Source: Tetranychus cinnabarinus
Taxonomy: Eukaryota; Arthropoda; Arachnida; Trombidiformes; Tetranychidae
Direction of reading: 5' to 3'
Length of the DNA stretch: 64,000 bases
Assembly: GCA_022266195.1 (NCBI GenBank)
Contig: WHVY01000001.1
Span: forward strand, 19,406,001 to 19,470,000
Part shown: positions 48,133 through 57,500 of the stretch, one piece after another
Layout: every line of letters begins with the position of its first letter
Numbering within the stretch: position 1 is the first letter of the stretch
The notes under the pieces: model-generated
Told to the model about the DNA's origin: nothing
Database searches by the model: none
The model's input: only the letters and a program-made list of their open reading frames with translations
Translations under genes and position numbers: made by a program

Positions 48133-48180
48133 ATGCTGATCCCTGCATTGGTAATTTTTCAAGTTTATTACCGAAAATGA
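48133..48180 (+). promoter_or_regulatory. uORF overlapping the CP110 start codon
   Basis: A 15-codon ATG frame in the CP110 leader ends at a TGA that overlaps the main ATG (ATGA at 48177-48180). This arrangement is compatible with termination-reinitiation. It counts only if this leader is in the mature mRNA. Confidence 0.45.
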
Positions 48181-49553
48181 TTAATAGATCAGAAGCTGTG
48201 ACATTGCCTCCAGGAATCAAGACAAATCTCAGTACCAATTCATCATTATATTCAACGCCATGCCAATCACCTGGCTCTTTAGGATCATCTCTAGACTCAA
48301 CTAATATAAGCTTGCCATCTAAAAATTCACTGACAACTACAGCTCCGAGTGAAAACTCTAGATTATTATCAATTCAACAGTCAAGCAGTTGTTTCAATAG
48401 TAGGACTGACTCCAGGCCTAATTCATGCTCATCTGGATCTTTCAGTAGTGTACAGACCCTCTTGCCCCCTTCATCGACCACTAGCTCACCTTCAACCTGG
48501 AGACATGAGCAAATTATAAACAATCACGCCAATCAATCTATAACTAATGACAGAAATACGGACTGCTGGAAAGGCTTAATTGATCTCAAACAAGACTTGA
48601 CCAAAAGATTATTCAGTTTGAAACAGCAAGTACAGACGGTAGTTTACCAATTGAATGAATTGGAAGATACTATTGGAACTAAACTGGATGAAATGTGTCA
48701 GCATATCAATGGTACATATACAGAACCACAAATTATCCCAGGGATACCAGAAAATTGCGAACCCGTTGCAATACCATTTTCGTATGAATTTAGAAAATCG
48801 TTAAGTGCCTTTGATGAACTTAAAAAGAAGCGAGCAGATCAATTGATTAATAAACCAGCTATCCAAAAGCTTCCAGCCTTGGTCAAGGGTTACCTAACTA
48901 GACGAATAATGACGACATCAAAAGTCAAAGATCTTATCAAGACAATTAAAGATACAACGATTCTGTTGGACAATTATCGGAGTGAGGAACAAGTGGCTAA
49001 AGAAGAGATTGATTTCCATCGACGATTGATGATACAATTGGAGAAATCTTTAACCGATTTTCATGACATTTTCTTTAACTATTCCAAATCAGAACAAATG
49101 AAACTAATTTCTCGTTCAAGAGAGTTTGCCATTGAAAAAGTATTCCGACTCTCTTCGGAGGCCCGTCGAGTTCCAGACAAAACAGTTAAAAAAGCAACAT
49201 TTGAGAGGAGAAAAGATTCACCTATCGTGAAATCCGTTGAAGTTAAACAGCACAAACAATGTCCCGATGTCGAGATGAAACCAATCGAAGACGTTATTGA
49301 AGACACAGACAAAGACATAGTTGAAAATGATGTCAGTGTTGTCAAAGATCCCGAACCTAAGACTAAAGCAGCCTTAAAATCCCGAAAAGGTGCCAAAAAT
49401 GCAAGAAAAAACAAAGAAACTGAATCTACATCAACTTCAACCTCTTCATCAACAACAAAGTCAACCGAAGAAGCTGATAATTGTCCACGAAGATCTAAAA
49501 GAGCAGCGACAACAAGTAAAAGAGCTACACGTGGTGCGAAAAAGTCATCTTGA
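48177..49553 (+). CDS. CCP110: Centriolar coiled-coil protein CP110
   Basis: A centriole distal-end capping protein that, with CEP97, limits centriole length and blocks cilium assembly. The coding sequence is one uninterrupted frame of 458 aa. The first ~130 residues are Ser/Thr-rich and disordered. A coiled-coil stretch (about 131-180) follows. The conserved CP110 block runs from LPALVKGYLTRR (232-243) through KDLIKTIKDT and a helical segment to SLTDFHDIFF (291-300) and SREFAIEKVFR. The C-terminus is acidic and then Lys/Arg/Ser/Thr-rich. It is much shorter than human CP110 (about 1000 aa): the long N-terminal half is missing, so the calmodulin and cyclin-binding parts may be absent. A candidate 5' UTR intron and uORF precede the start. 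AATAAA candidates lie at 49813 and 49879. Confidence 0.85.
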   Translation: MINRSEAVTLPPGIKTNLSTNSSLYSTPCQSPGSLGSSLDSTNISLPSKNSLTTTAPSENSRLLSIQQSSSCFNSRTDSRPNSCSSGSFSSVQTLLPPSSTTSSPSTWRHEQIINNHANQSITNDRNTDCWKGLIDLKQDLTKRLFSLKQQVQTVVYQLNELEDTIGTKLDEMCQHINGTYTEPQIIPGIPENCEPVAIPFSYEFRKSLSAFDELKKKRADQLINKPAIQKLPALVKGYLTRRIMTTSKVKDLIKTIKDTTILLDNYRSEEQVAKEEIDFHRRLMIQLEKSLTDFHDIFFNYSKSEQMKLISRSREFAIEKVFRLSSEARRVPDKTVKKATFERRKDSPIVKSVEVKQHKQCPDVEMKPIEDVIEDTDKDIVENDVSVVKDPEPKTKAALKSRKGAKNARKNKETESTSTSTSSSTTKSTEEADNCPRRSKRAATTSKRATRGAKKSS

Positions 49554-50452
49554 TTTTTTCAGAAAATGTTCATTGATCAGAAAAATGTTTTTTTATCCAA
49601 AGGGTTCCGAAACAAAATTCAAATCAATCACGCAAACCAAGTTTCGAGGTTACATTTTTTTAATCCTAACAAAGCTTGATTTTAATTTTACAGAAATACG
49701 ACTGTGAACTTAAAATGTCTACATTTTATGAATATTTTTTTACCAATTAATTATCTCTTCATGTGATATACAATTTGCATAGTTTTTGCGATCAAATGTT
49801 TACTTGACCAATAATAAATTTCAGCTCACGTCTATTCCTACAAAACTGAAGCATTCCATTTGTGTTGTCCATCTATCAATAAAAAACTATACAGTGACCA
49901 AAGGTGATCCTCACAAACCCTATCTAATCAATAATCCAATTGGTGCCAGTTTATGGTGATGATATTTTTTCATATTTCAAACACAAGTCCATCATTAAAT
50001 GCGATTATAAATCAAAATTAGATTTCAATATTTCTCAAAATAATTGCAAGACTTTTGTTTCTTATCATCATTTGAACATCAAAACAATTAGACTTCAACA
50101 TTTACCAAAGAATGATAGAATCAATTCAAGCCTTAATAGTTTTTGCTATGGTTATGAATTTGTATATTTGCTTTAAATTTATGATTATTCAACTTTCAAT
50201 AAAGACCTTTATCATTCCATCAGAAGTTACAACTCAAATATTGAAAAACAGTTTTAGAAATGAATATTTTCATCTTTTTTTGTCATCCAATCGCACTCTA
50301 TTGACTTTACCCTAATAGTGCTTATTTTAGATTCACAAGGATTTATGTTTTAATTTGTAGCAAAATTTGAACAACATTTGATTCATCTAAATATTATTTT
50401 CATACAAGAATATGCTTCATAATGTGAACTTGAGATAACGTCACACATCGTC
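49554..50452. other. Intergenic CP110 to ionotropic-receptor-like gene
   Basis: CP110 3' UTR and the upstream region of the channel gene, AT-rich. A short frame starting at 50112 has a hydrophobic start (ALIVFAMVMNLYICF). It could in principle supply a signal peptide by splicing, but I see no good donor/acceptor pair to connect it. Confidence 0.45.
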
Positions 50453-51775
50453 ATGAATCAAAGCTTTCAGTTTAAAATCGCCCTTCCCGATAACGGACCC
50501 GAACACACAACTTATAATCCTATTAGAAAAAGGTTCACTGGTCCATTTGCTTTTTACTTGAACAAATATTTGGGATTCCATGATTCTATCAATTACACTG
50601 TTGTTTTGGTTGATCCACCCAGCTATGGACGCTGTGATACCTTTAATTGTACAGGCCTGATTGGACATGTTCAACGTGGTGAAGCTGATTTCGGTATGAG
50701 CTCATATCCATTCGCAACATTTGCGGATTCAGTTACGGGACTTAAACCAGGAATAGTATTAGGTGATATGTCTTGTAACATAGTATCGACTTTGCCTGAA
50801 ATTGGAATAATTCATGAAGATATTCTCAGATCATTTTCAATTTTCCCTTTGGATGTAATTGTGTTCTTAGTTTCTCTTTTTCTTTCTCTTTTTTCCATCC
50901 CTTCCATTTTGTGGCATTTCAAATTATTTGATGAGATTAAGCCCATTTCTCCACCAATAATTTGGCCTTTGATTTGTGCAGTTTTACGCCAAGGATCATC
51001 TCAAAAGGCTCTTTTTCACCACCAAACTCTCCAATATATTTATGCAGTAATCACATTTTCACTATTTTTTGTGACAGCACTTTATTCGTGTTCCTTTACT
51101 ACTGATCTCACATCCAAAGTACCCATTAAAACGATTGATTCATTGGAAGATTTGGCAAATTCTGACAGCATTCCAATTTGGCTGGCTTCAGATGTATGCG
51201 ATTCTCTGGATAATGGCGGTTCTTCTCCAGTTTTTCAGGAGCTTTTAAAACGAGGAAAGTTTTTAAACTTAAACAACCTTTTCGATAAATTAAAAATGAA
51301 AGAGATGGAACTCAAATTATGCGTTTTTATTATTACTCCGCAAGTGACTGATCACACTCGACTTTGCTATTGTGGAAAGTACCCAGATTCACCTATGCCA
51401 CAGTGGCATAAATCGACTGGATCATTGCCCACTCATCTCGTGTTTTCTGTATTCAATTCAAATCTATCTCCTCATGCCACCAAAGTTATCAATACATTAC
51501 ACGAGAAAAGATTCGAAAGTCAACTCGATTTGTATTTCCCATCTAAATGGAGACAGTATTCTGATAAGTATCTGGATCCTGAGCAAAATAAAGGCTGCTT
51601 ACACAAGATTTCCGTAAGATCTACACCAGCCCTGTATCATTTCAATAAACTAGATATCGACAAATACAAGCTTTTCTTCAAGCGCTTCTTATTCACGATT
51701 CCGATTGGCATACTTTGCCTGATTGGTGAATTTATATATTCTTGGGTAATCTTATTAATCCAGAAACAAATGTAG
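50453..51775 (+). CDS. Divergent ionotropic receptor (iGluR-like ligand-gated channel)
   Basis: A predicted chemosensory-type ionotropic receptor at the plasma membrane. An intronless frame of 440 aa. It has a short split ligand-binding region (S1 about 6-125), M1 (about 133-155), a pore-loop segment (about 167-181), M3 (about 193-216), S2, and M4 near the end (about 409-434). The canonical SYTANLAAFLT at the end of M3 is degraded here to YSCSFTTDLTSK, typical of divergent IRs rather than true glutamate receptors. There is no N-terminal amino-terminal domain. No signal peptide is seen at the chosen ATG, so an upstream exon may be missing. The glutamate-binding residues are not convincingly present. 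AATAAA at 51797-51802 is 22 nt past the stop. Confidence 0.85.
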   Translation: MNQSFQFKIALPDNGPEHTTYNPIRKRFTGPFAFYLNKYLGFHDSINYTVVLVDPPSYGRCDTFNCTGLIGHVQRGEADFGMSSYPFATFADSVTGLKPGIVLGDMSCNIVSTLPEIGIIHEDILRSFSIFPLDVIVFLVSLFLSLFSIPSILWHFKLFDEIKPISPPIIWPLICAVLRQGSSQKALFHHQTLQYIYAVITFSLFFVTALYSCSFTTDLTSKVPIKTIDSLEDLANSDSIPIWLASDVCDSLDNGGSSPVFQELLKRGKFLNLNNLFDKLKMKEMELKLCVFIITPQVTDHTRLCYCGKYPDSPMPQWHKSTGSLPTHLVFSVFNSNLSPHATKVINTLHEKRFESQLDLYFPSKWRQYSDKYLDPEQNKGCLHKISVRSTPALYHFNKLDIDKYKLFFKRFLFTIPIGILCLIGEFIYSWVILLIQKQM

Positions 51776-51927
51776 AAACACGGAACCGGTTCAACCAATA
51801 AAATTTAACAATTTATGCATTCAATGATTCGGTTTAAACAATTAATTCATTTCCCTTGCATTAATATAATACAATCTCATAATCAAATCTTTACCAAATT
51901 TGCTAGATTACATTTGTAACCTCTTCA

Positions 51928-51935
51928 TAGATGGC
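51928..51935 (+). promoter_or_regulatory. TAGATGGC motif upstream of INTS8
   Basis: Exact 8-mer (continuing AGCAGCGC) 127-134 bp upstream of the INTS8 ATG, in gene orientation. A promoter position is likely. Confidence 0.45.
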
Positions 51936-52061
51936 AGCAGCGCTTTTTGCGACAATCATGTCACATGATTCATGTGATTTGAGTATTTTTGTTTAGCTTA
52001 TTTGAAGTGAATGAATCAAGTGAAAATTATACCTGTTTGTGATTATTTTTATTTACCTTAA

Positions 52062-54626
52062 ATGGCAAATTTTCTGTGGTTCGAATTTGTTTTGCATCAA
52101 AGTTTATTGGAGAAGCATTTAAGTGAAAAAGATGATCCTAAACCAGTTGACTTGATAATAAGTTTTCTCAATAATGCCTCTATCGATGGTTCTTTCAATG
52201 GCTCACTTGGTGGTAGTGAACTTCTAAGATTGTTAGCCGTTAAAGTTGGCGCTTTTATTGAATTTGATTTGGGCACATTGGAAGAACAATTGCCGATAAC
52301 AATGCAATTTACTTTGTTCAAGGAATTGATCAAAATATTGGAAGTAGCTAGTCCACCTGTTACAGTTCTTAAAGCAGTTCATCTACTGTATTTTAGATGG
52401 ACATTGAGATCAATCATTCGATTATCCTACCCAACTCGAGGTCCACGAGGACTGTCAATACCTCCTCAGATGATGCAACAACTAGATCCTTGCTATGTTC
52501 CGATAGAAGTTCTCGAGAATATGTTCAAAAAGCTCAGAGAACTGTCGCCTGATGCTATAAGCTATTTGGAAAACTTTTTGGTTGAAAATTGTAATTCTAT
52601 TTGTCTACCATTGATTGATTGTTTTCCTAGCTCTATAGAGCCTAACTCAACCATAAAATGTGATTGGACTAAAGTTAAATCTCTTGACATTTCTAATCTT
52701 TATGATATTGTTCACTATGAGCTTGGTAAATGGTACTTTTTTAATGAAAATTACGTTTTAGCCGATAAACATTTTCGAGCTATCAATGTTTCTAAATTGA
52801 ACGATGAATCGTTTAAAAACTTATCTCAATATATTGAATCATCAAAAGAACTGTGTAGTGATGTTTCTACAAGAGACTCTGGGTCCAAGTCATTTGAAAT
52901 TTATTTTGACGAGTGTCTACAAAATGCCAAAAAAGGAGTCTCCTGTGATCTAAGTTTCGTTGAAAGAACAGTTGACCTACAACTAATATCCGCTAAACTT
53001 AATCAATTTTATGCTCGCTGTGACAGCAATACAGAAAAACAGAATATCCGCCGTTTTGCATTTTATTTAACAAGCCGTATGAATGGTTTAAAGGAATTAA
53101 TACCTGAAATATCAGAACCCATGAAAACTCTTGAAAATGGATCAGATGTTCACATGGCCTCTTTAACCGAAGGTGAAGAAGAAGGAGAAATCGACGGAGG
53201 AGATGATGAAGTTGAAAAAGATCCGGAATTATTGTTATTGGAAGCAACTGTTCCTGAAATTATCCAAGACTTGATTCCCAAAGTAAACAAGCCTCCATTG
53301 ATGATCAATCGTGCTTGGGATATACCTCTAGCCCATGCTTCGTGTTTATCAAACCTCCCCATTCCTCAATATAACAAATGTCATATCGCTTTAGCGAAAG
53401 CAGCTGAACTTCGACGAGCTAAAATGTATATTGAGTCTAGAATTTTATATTTATCCTTATTAGAAGATTATCAAGCATCTCTACCGAATTTGGCTGATAT
53501 CATCACTTTTGAACTTTTGGAAACTGATTTACAGCACCATGTTGAAAGTAATGATATAGACGAAAGACGAAACCTGGAGCTTCTTGCAAAATGTGAACGA
53601 ACTTTGCGAAATGAAATATTATTAGCTGATCTTCCCTTAGAGCTTGTAGATCTCTGTTGTCTTTTCTTGCTTGAATCAAGCCCACAAACTTTGAAAGATT
53701 TCGTCAATTCCAAACATCCTCTTCTTCGCCTATCATCACTTCTTTCATCTCTGACCAGTACAGATTCTCCTTCTCATCATCCAATGAAAGCAAAAGAACT
53801 TTGGGATTTAATCTGTAATGTGCTACCCTATGATAGAAACCGGATAATTGCCAAACGTAATATACATTTGCCTCTATCAAGCTGGGACCTGGATATTTTT
53901 TGTCAATTCATCAAGAAACTCAAAAATTCTGCCCATATTAATCTTCTTACATCATGTTTAATCAAAATTCTCAATCTCAAAAGAGACATTTCTGGAATCG
54001 AGCTTACTGTCTTACCCCAGCCAACTTTCCAATGGCCCAGCTCATTACCAGCAAGCTCAGCTAATATCGATTTATCAAGTATTTTTGACACTCTTAAAGT
54101 TCTTCTTAAAAAAGGATTGTCTCTCAAGCCCAATGAAATCAATTTACTTCGATGTAAAGCCGAATTAGCTATTATTGAAGGACAATATGCAGATGCCATG
54201 AGTAACTACTTGACACTGATGATAATCACCACAGAATACTTTACAGTATTTGGAACTTACCCTGAGGAAGAAAAAATAATTTCAAGGATGATACATTGTT
54301 CTACTAAATTGGGGTGTCACACTCAAGCTGCAGTTCTCCATCAAATGGTTAAGGAACCCAATTATGCTCTCATTTTCAAAGGACTTAGTGAAAAATCATG
54401 TAATGATAGCTGTGATGATTTATATGATTCATTTTGGGACATTACAATTTTAGAGTATCTAGTTAATCTTCATACAAGAAGAGGTGAGATCGATAGGAAA
54501 AATAAATCACTCCATTTAATTGGACAATCAGAACTCAACGCAAATAACCCTGAAGATATTCTCAACGAAGCTGCTAATGTGCGTAAGGGTAAATTTTTCC
54601 GAACAATGGCGAAAAAATATTTGTAA
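52062..54626 (+). CDS. INTS8: Integrator complex subunit 8
   Basis: A subunit of Integrator that docks the PP2A core, by family knowledge, and so links snRNA processing and promoter-proximal termination to CTD dephosphorylation. One uninterrupted frame gives 854 aa (human 995). The N-terminus WFEFVLHQSLLEKHL...PVDLIISFL is diagnostic. The C-terminus DSFWDITILEYLVNLHTRRGEID through the GQSELNANNPEDIL motif to AANVRKGKFFRTMAKKYL matches the family end, so the C-terminus is complete. TPR-like helical repeats span most of the protein, with an acidic loop at about 365-395 (EGEEEGEIDGGDDEVEKD). A possible AATAAA is at 55031. The TAGATGGC motif lies just upstream. Confidence 0.95.
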   Translation: MANFLWFEFVLHQSLLEKHLSEKDDPKPVDLIISFLNNASIDGSFNGSLGGSELLRLLAVKVGAFIEFDLGTLEEQLPITMQFTLFKELIKILEVASPPVTVLKAVHLLYFRWTLRSIIRLSYPTRGPRGLSIPPQMMQQLDPCYVPIEVLENMFKKLRELSPDAISYLENFLVENCNSICLPLIDCFPSSIEPNSTIKCDWTKVKSLDISNLYDIVHYELGKWYFFNENYVLADKHFRAINVSKLNDESFKNLSQYIESSKELCSDVSTRDSGSKSFEIYFDECLQNAKKGVSCDLSFVERTVDLQLISAKLNQFYARCDSNTEKQNIRRFAFYLTSRMNGLKELIPEISEPMKTLENGSDVHMASLTEGEEEGEIDGGDDEVEKDPELLLLEATVPEIIQDLIPKVNKPPLMINRAWDIPLAHASCLSNLPIPQYNKCHIALAKAAELRRAKMYIESRILYLSLLEDYQASLPNLADIITFELLETDLQHHVESNDIDERRNLELLAKCERTLRNEILLADLPLELVDLCCLFLLESSPQTLKDFVNSKHPLLRLSSLLSSLTSTDSPSHHPMKAKELWDLICNVLPYDRNRIIAKRNIHLPLSSWDLDIFCQFIKKLKNSAHINLLTSCLIKILNLKRDISGIELTVLPQPTFQWPSSLPASSANIDLSSIFDTLKVLLKKGLSLKPNEINLLRCKAELAIIEGQYADAMSNYLTLMIITTEYFTVFGTYPEEEKIISRMIHCSTKLGCHTQAAVLHQMVKEPNYALIFKGLSEKSCNDSCDDLYDSFWDITILEYLVNLHTRRGEIDRKNKSLHLIGQSELNANNPEDILNEAANVRKGKFFRTMAKKYL

Positions 54627-55348
54627 CCCAAGGAAAATTTTAATCAACATTTCTCGTCTCGAAAACCCTGCTGATTGAGATTTTAAACTATTCATCAAAT
54701 TTCCCTAGTCTTGTTTCACAGATGTCCAAACACTTTCATTGATCGCAAGGACTAAAAAAAGATTGAATTTGTTTTCAGTATTTGTGTGGTGATGATAAAA
54801 CAATTCATCTCCTCTTGTGATTCAAAAGTTTCTATGTAGACTTAATTTATCAACTAAAAAATCAATTCTTTTGATTAACTATTAATAGACTTTTGTTATT
54901 GTAAACTAAAATGAATTCATTTTACATATTTTCATCATCAAGCTATCGATTGATAAAAATCACAAAAAGTTCAATCATGTAATGATTAAGTTGATCAATC
55001 AACTAATTTTATCCATTCTGTTACGACAACAATAAAATAGATATTTTCACTTCTAAATTTTGCTTAAATTGATTGATTTTTCGGACCAAATTAGATAAAT
55101 CTCTTTAATTTTTCATTATAATCAACTTGAAGCAAATTAACATTTTCATTGTAAAATTTTTCGATTCTTATTTTCTGAAGGAGCGATATGAAGGTGCGAT
55201 TTAAAATTAAGAAATCTTAATCTGCTTTCAGAAGATTTCATTCTCTAACCTGATGAGTTCAATGCGATGTTACTTGAACAGAACGATGTTTCAACAATAT
55301 TGAAGTCTTCAACTCGAAATGCATTTTACAAGTAGTAAAAGCTACCTC

Positions 55349-55356
55349 TAGATGGC
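55349..55356 (+). promoter_or_regulatory. TAGATGGC motif 3' of INTS8
   Basis: Exact 8-mer (followed by GTGG) in non-coding DNA 720 bp past the INTS8 stop, with no gene start nearby that I can identify. Confidence 0.3.
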
Positions 55357-56058
55357 GTGGTATGACTGTCTAACGGAAAAATTCATATGCATTGTTTTAA
55401 TTATTCAATGCATTAAAGATTAAGAATTAACTTGAATTACTGTTTTTTACTGTTTATCATATTGATTATTATTGATTGTCAGAAGAGACTATTATTTAAA
55501 TTATCGTACATCGCCTTTTAACTGGTCAAACTGGGTAAGTCTAATATCAAACATAAATGTCTTTTCAAAATATGTTTAATCAAAGAACCGGACAACTCTT
55601 TTTTATTTATAGCTATCTAGGTATAACTGGAATGATTGAATTCATGTAAGCTCATCGTGAGCAGGCACGATTCTAGAGGCACGACTCAATTTATAATTAA
55701 CATGGAATGGTTAATCTAAAGCAAATGGAATGAACATTTATTCGACAAGTTGATTGAAGAAGTGTTAACCTGGACGCTTGAATCTGATACACACTTTATC
55801 GAATGGTATATTGAATATGGTGGGTAAAGGTGATGAGAAAAATATAATATAATGAAGAGATGATCAAATAATAAAAATAGTAAGTCTCAAAAAAAGAAGA
55901 AAGCTAAATAAAAAGAGAAAAGCTAATATTTTTATTTCTATTTCCTAGGAACTTAATTTTCTGTTTGTTCACTTCTTCAGATGTTGATGTCCAAATAATA
56001 GGAATTGATTTAAGAAGGAGGAAATTGTTTTGAAACTAAACTCATCACGAAAGTAAGC

Positions 56059-56091
56059 AAACACACTCACACTCACTCACATACATTCAAC
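56059..56091. repeat. (CACT)n/(AC)n simple repeat
   Basis: Imperfect run of ACAC and ACTC units. Confidence 0.7.
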
Positions 56092-57455
56092 ACTTCCACA
56101 CATTTATATTGACATTACTTTCCTTCAAGTATGAACAATATTGATATTATCCAGCCTTACACTTTAAACGAGCGGACAATAATTAAACAAACAACAGTCA
56201 AATGTTGTTAGTAATTTTAATGCTCTTCTTATTACTATTATAATCATCACCACCAGAGGGTAAGTAATTTTAGTCCAAAAAGATAAACACAAGGTTAATA
56301 ATTAACATTACAATTGACATGGAGCAAAACAATTAATTTTACCGATTAACCCTTACCTTCTGACCCAAGAATATTTCTTGCAATGTTATTTTTATATCAT
56401 TTCTACGTCTCAGAAAATGTCAACTAATGTCATTATTATCACAGAATATCACTCTTTATACAATATATATACACTTAGATACTAATATTATATTTTACAT
56501 TCTTTCACATCTTTTCTTTAGCATTATTAACATTATGGTGACTCCCAACTAACCTCAAGTTATTAGTTTCTTGTCATGATGGATTGGATTTGAAGTTGCA
56601 ATTGAAACATTTTCAACTAACAAGCAAACCAAAGGAGGGATATACATAAATATATATGAAAAGTGGTCATAACCATTGACACTTGATAACAATTTGAGAC
56701 AAAGCCCAAAAAATTAATATTTGTTAATGTGTTAATCATGATTTCCACAAAATCGCAGTTTTTCTTCATAAGTATTTCATCAAGCACAAAAAAAGGAGGA
56801 AAGACGAGGAAAAAAACCATGTCGAAGGAAGGCAAGAAATTATTAACATTTCCCTCTTCCTATCAAAATACATTTATTTGACCTTATCCACTTGATATTT
56901 TTTTACTTACCTTCTCTTCTTGTATTTGGTTGCCTTTTTTTACAGTTCCTTTGGAGAGTTAAAGTTTCAAGTGAAAATCTAAAATGATCAAAGTTGATTA
57001 AATTTGACCTGACAAAGTGATTTTTTGAAATGGATGGTTGATTGAACTTAAAGTTATCTTGAATTTCACCAAGAACAAACTTTATTTCCTATCGATAATA
57101 ATATCAAAATTGTTACTATTTCAACTTGGGAGTGATTTTAAAGTTGACGATGAAGGTAAGAAAATCTTGAAAGTAAAAAAATTATTTCATTCTTTTCTAA
57201 TTTGTTTCTTTTTCTTTGTTTCCTTGCTTTTTTTTGTTCCAGTAATAACTCTTATTACATATAAAACTTGATTGTTTATCAACTAAACTGAACAGCATCT
57301 AAAAACGAGTGAAACTGCAAACCTTAACAATATCGACGTTGATTATTATTTGTCTTGACACATTTGGATACCAAACCTCAACAACAACAATGATGTATTT
57401 TGTGAATCTAATGTTTCCCTTGATAAAAATTTCTTTAACCTTTCTTTTCAAGTAA

Positions 57456-57500
57456 ATATATATATTATTATTATCACTATTATTATTATAACTATTATTG
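57456..57500. repeat. (TA)n/(ATT)n simple repeat
   Basis: A short ATATAT run passes into interrupted ATT units. Confidence 0.7.

Larger units (their letters stand above)
45788..48176. other. Intergenic SPIN90 to CP110, with cryptic coding-like patches
   Basis: A divergent 2.4 kb spacer. It contains a polypurine tract (46200-46335) and two GC-richer coding-like patches (46610-46700 and 46949-47090). The probable 5' UTR of CP110 includes a candidate intron at 47886-48014. Confidence 0.5.

Noticed and set aside
49079..49414. 111-codon minus-strand frame
   Set aside because: Shadow of the CP110 coding sequence.
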